NCBI GenBank assembly: GCA_905373325.1
Contig: CAJPTB010000040.1
Span: 1 to 9,996, forward strand
DNA: 9,996 nt
Origin: an uncultured Ancrocorticia sp.
Lineage (GTDB): Bacteria > Actinomycetota > Actinomycetes > Actinomycetales > Actinomycetaceae
Reading direction: 5' to 3'
In this document: in pieces, positions 7,301-9,996 of the stretch
Layout: each line of letters begins with the position of its first letter
Numbering within the stretch: position 1 is the first letter of the stretch
Program-made: the position numbers and the translations under genes
The notes under the pieces: model-generated
What the model saw: the letters and a program-made list of their open reading frames with translations, nothing else
Told to the model about the DNA's origin: nothing
The model's database searches: none

Positions 7301-7873
7301 GTGAACGATTCTCTTCGCAGGCGACTCATTGAACTGGTCGGCTCTTTGGCCGTCCAACGCGGGGACTTTACGCTGGCCTCCGGCAAGAAGTCCTCGTATT
7401 ACGTGGACATGCGCCGCGCCACGCTTCACCATGAGGCCGGCCCGCTTGTGGGGCATGTCATGCTCGACATGCTCGAGGAGGCGGGTTTCGGCGCGGGCGT
7501 GGCCGACGCCGTCGGCGGACTGACGATGGGAGCCGACCCCGTGGCCACCGCCATCATGCATGCCGCGGCTTCCCGCGGACTCGACGTCGACGCCTTCGTC
7601 GTGCGCAAAGAAACCAAAGACCACGGCACAAAGCGGCGAATCGAAGGCCCGTCCATCGAAGGGCGCAACGTCGTGATCTTGGAGGACACGTCCACGACCG
7701 GCGGTTCGCCCATCCAAGCCCTCGAAGCCGTGCGCGAGGCCGGGGCGAACGTGCTGGCTGTGGCGGTGGTCGTCGACCGGGCCACCGGCGCCGGGGAAAA
7801 GATCGAAGCCTGCGGCGTTCCGTACCTGGCCGCGCTTGGACTGGAAGACCTCGGCCTGGAAGCCCAGGTATGA
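7301..7873 (+). CDS. pyrE: Orotate phosphoribosyltransferase
   Basis: PyrE transfers the phosphoribosyl group of PRPP to orotate to make OMP, the fifth step of de novo UMP synthesis, in the cytosol. From GTG 7301 the product is 190 residues, normal for bacterial PyrE (about 180-215). It has the N-terminal helix RRRLIELV, FTLASGKKSSYYVDMRR at 23-39 (orotate-binding side), and GGLTMGADPVA at 72-82. The flexible catalytic loop is RKETKDHGTKRRIEG at 102-116 (K103, K106, H108). The PRPP-binding motif is VVILEDTSTTGGS at 124-136. The frame is open further upstream, but a start there would overlap X2 and add residues unlike PyrE. GTG 7301 gives the expected N-terminus and is also conserved in the vestigial copy. 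The ribosome site is weak (TTGAG). It lies close before the TrmH-like gene and may be cotranscribed with it. The gene is intact. Confidence 0.95.
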   Translation: MNDSLRRRLIELVGSLAVQRGDFTLASGKKSSYYVDMRRATLHHEAGPLVGHVMLDMLEEAGFGAGVADAVGGLTMGADPVATAIMHAAASRGLDVDAFVVRKETKDHGTKRRIEGPSIEGRNVVILEDTSTTGGSPIQALEAVREAGANVLAVAVVVDRATGAGEKIEACGVPYLAALGLEDLGLEAQV

Positions 7874-7916
7874 CTTGGTCTGGAAGCCAGGGCATGAGGC
7901 GGAAGCCCGGATGTGA
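7856..7916 (+). repeat. Three degenerate 18-bp units at the pyrE 3' end
   Basis: CTGGAAGCCCAGGTATGA (7856-7873), CTGGAAGCCAGGGCATGA (7880-7897) and GCGGAAGCCCGGATGTGA (7899-7916) are related units. The first contains the last pyrE codons and its stop. The pattern suggests local duplication of the gene end, each unit ending in a TGA; no function is evident. Confidence 0.5.
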
Positions 7917-8016
7917 GGCGGCGAACGCGGCTTCGGCTGCTTCCGCTGCGAAGGCAAGGGCCAGCGATAAGGCAGCGGATCAGTTTCTCGGCGTGACGGG
8001 GAGCCGACGTGACTGA
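7870..8016 (+). other. Possible 48-codon ORF bridging pyrE and the TrmH-like gene
   Basis: An ATG overlapping the pyrE stop (ATGA at 7870-7873) opens a frame of 48 codons that ends inside the first codons of the next gene (TGA 8014-8016). The peptide is Ala/Lys/Arg-rich and low-complexity, like the N-terminal extension of the neighbour. There is no recognisable domain. It could mediate translational coupling between the two genes or be chance in GC-rich DNA; I favour chance or coupling over a functional peptide. Confidence 0.15.
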
Positions 8017-8851
8017 CGAACCCGCGGAGGCTGTCGACGAACCCCTCGGCGCAGCCGAGAGGCCAGATGCGGCGGCAGCGGATTCTGCCGCCGGGGCGGA
8101 GCGATTGGCGGATAAAGCGGTCGGGGCAAAGCAGCTGGCGGACGAGGCGGTAGGCGATGTCCGGGAACTGCCCGCGGCGGCGAGCAGCCCCGCCGGGTCT
8201 TTCGAGCCCGCGCAGCTTTCCGGACCGCCCGAGGACCCCTCGCTGGGCAACGCGCGGCGCGACGTCGGCGTCGGGCCGCATCCTCGCCCGTGGCCGGACG
8301 ATCCGCGCCTCGACCCGGTCCTGCTGGAAAACGGCGACCGGCGCAACGTGATCGACAAGTACCGCTATTGGAGCGTCGAGGCGATCCGGGCCGATCTCGC
8401 TCCCAGCCGGGCGGCCCTCCAGATCGCCATCGAGAACCTGGCGCACGACCTCAACATCGGCTCGATCGTGCGCACCGGCAACGCCTTCAACGTCTCCGGC
8501 GTGCACATCGTTGGGCGCAAGCGGTGGAACCGCAAGGGCGCGCTCGTCACCGACAGGTACGTGGACGTCTTCCATCGGCCGGAGGCGCGCGACGTCGTCG
8601 AATGGGCACGCGCAAACGACTACGCGATGGTTGCCGTTGACAATCCGCCGGGGTCGGCTGCGCTCGAAGAGACCCGGCTGCCCGAGCGGTGCCTGCTCGT
8701 GTTCGGGCAGGAATCCTCCGGCATCTCGCCCGAGCTGCTCGCGGCCTGCGACTTCGCCGTGCGCATCGAACAGTACGGTTCCACCCGCTCGATGAACGTG
8801 GCTGCCGCCGCCGCCATCGCCATGCACTGGTGGTCCGTGCAGCATCGGTGA
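8009..8851 (+). CDS. TrmH/SpoU-family RNA 2'-O-ribose methyltransferase
   Basis: A SAM-dependent SPOUT (trefoil-knot) methyltransferase that would methylate a ribose 2'-OH in tRNA or rRNA. All three SpoU motifs are present: motif 1 NLAHDLNIGSIVRTGNAF (143-160, with the key Asn and Arg), motif 2 LLVFGQESSGIS (229-240), and motif 3 IEQYGSTRSMNVAAAAAIAM (253-272). The GTG start at 8009 has GGGGAG five nt upstream. The protein is 280 residues, longer than the catalytic core (about 150-180). The first ~90 residues are Ala/Glu/Asp/Pro-rich with a small internal repeat (LADKAVGAKQ, LADEAVGDVR) and are probably disordered. A shorter product from an internal start is possible. The RNA target is unknown. 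The place between pyrE and fba is a common actinobacterial arrangement as I remember it; cotranscription with pyrE is likely, given the 135-nt gap without a clear terminator. Confidence 0.9.
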   Translation: MTDEPAEAVDEPLGAAERPDAAAADSAAGAERLADKAVGAKQLADEAVGDVRELPAAASSPAGSFEPAQLSGPPEDPSLGNARRDVGVGPHPRPWPDDPRLDPVLLENGDRRNVIDKYRYWSVEAIRADLAPSRAALQIAIENLAHDLNIGSIVRTGNAFNVSGVHIVGRKRWNRKGALVTDRYVDVFHRPEARDVVEWARANDYAMVAVDNPPGSAALEETRLPERCLLVFGQESSGISPELLAACDFAVRIEQYGSTRSMNVAAAAAIAMHWWSVQHR

Positions 8852-8932
8852 GGGAGCGCGCGGCTTTGAAGCGCGGCCGAAGTGCAGCACCGTTGTGTTG
8901 GAGCACGTCTCCTGGGAGCGATTCGCAGCGAC

Positions 8933-9019
8933 GGCAGCCTTGGGGAGGCAGTATCGGTGGCCTTGGAAGGCGGTGTTGGCTGCCTTGGAGGGTGCCGACC
9001 GCCTTGCCGAAGCAGTGAC
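8933..9019 (+). repeat. Degenerate 22-bp tandem repeat upstream of fba
   Basis: Units at 8933-8955, 8956-8977, 8978-8999 and a weaker one at 9000-9019 share a core like GGC.GCCTTGG.GG. Examples are GCAGCCTTGGGGAGGC, GGTGGCCTTGGAAGGC and GGCTGCCTTGGAGGG. They lie in the 292-bp gap (8852-9143) between the methyltransferase gene and fba. The gap also holds a short stem (CGCGC 8857-8861, GCGCG 8871-8875) without a T-run. No firm fba promoter was identified. Confidence 0.5.
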
Positions 9020-9143
9020 CGCCGTCTCAGCGTGACAGTGGCCTCAGTCGCGGGCGGGAATCTTGGGACGTTCGCGTGTTGTGTACCTGCCGTCAAGTGA
9101 GAGAATAAGAGGGTAGTCAGCAACAACACGAAGGAGATTATTC

Positions 9144-9996
9144 GTGGCTATCGCAACCCCTGAAGTCTATGCAGAGATGCTCAACCGCGCCAAGGAAGGC
9201 AAGTTCGCCTACCCGGCAATCAACGTGACGTCATCGCAGACCCTCACAGCGGCCCTGCAGGGATTCACCGAAGCTCAGTCCGACGGCATCATCCAGGTGT
9301 CCGTCGGCGGCGCCGAGTACGCCTCGGGCTCCACTGTCAAGGACCGCGTCGCCGGTTCGCTCGCCCTCGCCGCATATGCGCGCGAAGTCGCCAAGAACTA
9401 CCCCGTGACCGTCGCGCTCCACACCGACCACTGCGCCAAGCAGAACATCGATTCGTGGGTACGCCCCCTGCTCGAGCTCGAGGCCGAGGAAGTCAAGGCC
9501 GGCCGCCTTCCCTTCTTCCAGTCGCATATGTGGGACGGCTCGGCCGTTCCGTTGGCTGAGAACCTCGAGATCGCCAAGGAGCTCCTCGCCCTGTCGCAGG
9601 CCGCCAACACCATCCTCGAGATCGAGATCGGCGTCGTCGGCGGCGAAGAAGACGGCGTGGTCGGCGAAATCAACGAGAAGCTGTACACCACCACCGAAGA
9701 CGCGCTCGCCACGGTCGAGGCTCTCGGCCTCGGCGAGAACGGCCGTTACCTGACGGCTCTGACCTTCGGCAACGTCCACGGCGTCTACAAGCCCGGCCAC
9801 GTCAAGCTGCGCCCCGAGATCCTGGGCACCATCCAGGAAGAGGTTGCGGCGAAGGTCGGCTGGAAGAACAACCGCCCCTTCGACCTCGTCATGCACGGCG
9901 GCTCCGGCTCCACCGCAGACGAGATCGCCCTCGCCGTCGAGAACGGCGTCATCAAGATGAACGTCGACACCGACACCCAGTACGCCTTCACCCGCC
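9144..9996 (+). CDS. fba: Class II fructose-bisphosphate aldolase (runs off right edge)
   Basis: Catalyses reversible cleavage of fructose 1,6-bisphosphate to DHAP and glyceraldehyde 3-phosphate in glycolysis and gluconeogenesis. It is a Zn-dependent class IIA enzyme. GTG 9144 is preceded by AAGGAG at 9131-9136, a strong ribosome site with 7-nt spacing. The 284 residues in the window show the whole active site. INVTSSQT at 26-33 opens the barrel. LHTDHC at 92-97 holds the catalytic Asp (D95) and first Zn ligand (H96). SHMWDGSA lies at 127-134 and LEIEIGVVGGEEDG at 158-171 (E161). NVHGVYKPG at 210-218 has the Zn ligand H212. HGGSGS at 251-256 holds the third Zn ligand (H251) and the phosphate loop, and NVDTDTQ at 273-279 binds phosphate/substrate. 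The full protein should be about 340 residues, so some 55-60 lie beyond the window. Its own leader suggests a separate promoter from the gene upstream. Confidence 0.97.
   Translation, partial: MAIATPEVYAEMLNRAKEGKFAYPAINVTSSQTLTAALQGFTEAQSDGIIQVSVGGAEYASGSTVKDRVAGSLALAAYAREVAKNYPVTVALHTDHCAKQNIDSWVRPLLELEAEEVKAGRLPFFQSHMWDGSAVPLAENLEIAKELLALSQAANTILEIEIGVVGGEEDGVVGEINEKLYTTTEDALATVEALGLGENGRYLTALTFGNVHGVYKPGHVKLRPEILGTIQEEVAAKVGWKNNRPFDLVMHGGSGSTADEIALAVENGVIKMNVDTDTQYAFTR

Noticed and set aside
7214..8890. Very long open frame on the minus strand (558 codons)
   Set aside because: It is antisense to intact pyrE and the TrmH-like gene, which show full family motifs; long antisense frames are common in GC-rich DNA.
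9231..9896. 221-codon minus-strand frame
   Set aside because: Antisense to fba, whose catalytic motifs are all readable on the plus strand.
1..9996. tRNA, rRNA, CRISPR array or attachment site
   Set aside because: No cloverleaf-like arms, spaced identical repeats or tRNA-end duplication were seen by eye; the only long repeat pair is the pyrE start.

Overview
The window looks like a chromosomal segment of a high-GC actinobacterium. The core genes use G/C-ending codons, GTG starts occur, and the order pyrE - SpoU-type RNA methyltransferase - class II fructose-bisphosphate aldolase is one I associate with Actinobacteria. An Actinomycetales-like host is my inference and is not proven by the sequence.

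Left part (1-2345): a leftward gene running off the edge, whose N-terminus resembles N-6 adenine DNA methyltransferases; a rightward short-chain dehydrogenase/reductase; and lemA, a small membrane-anchored protein.

Middle (2346-7300): an accessory island with a clearly lower GC content. It begins with an intact, unrecognised 498-residue helical protein (called X1 here). X1 is followed by a decayed copy of the first ~65 codons of pyrE, then a heavily eroded IS3-family element on the minus strand. Next comes a second, diverged copy of the X gene (X2), broken by an in-frame stop and three frameshifts, and then the intact pyrE. The unit 'X gene + pyrE 5' end' is therefore present twice. The second X copy is dead but sits at the working pyrE; the first X copy is intact but its pyrE partner is a stump. 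This is the most interesting feature of the window. I infer recombination that swapped or added an X allele using the start of pyrE as homology.

Right part (7301-9996): housekeeping genes pyrE (UMP synthesis), a TrmH/SpoU 2'-O-methyltransferase with a long low-complexity N-terminal extension, and fba (glycolysis/gluconeogenesis), which runs off the right edge. Short degenerate repeats lie at the pyrE 3' end and upstream of fba.

No tRNA, rRNA or CRISPR array was seen.
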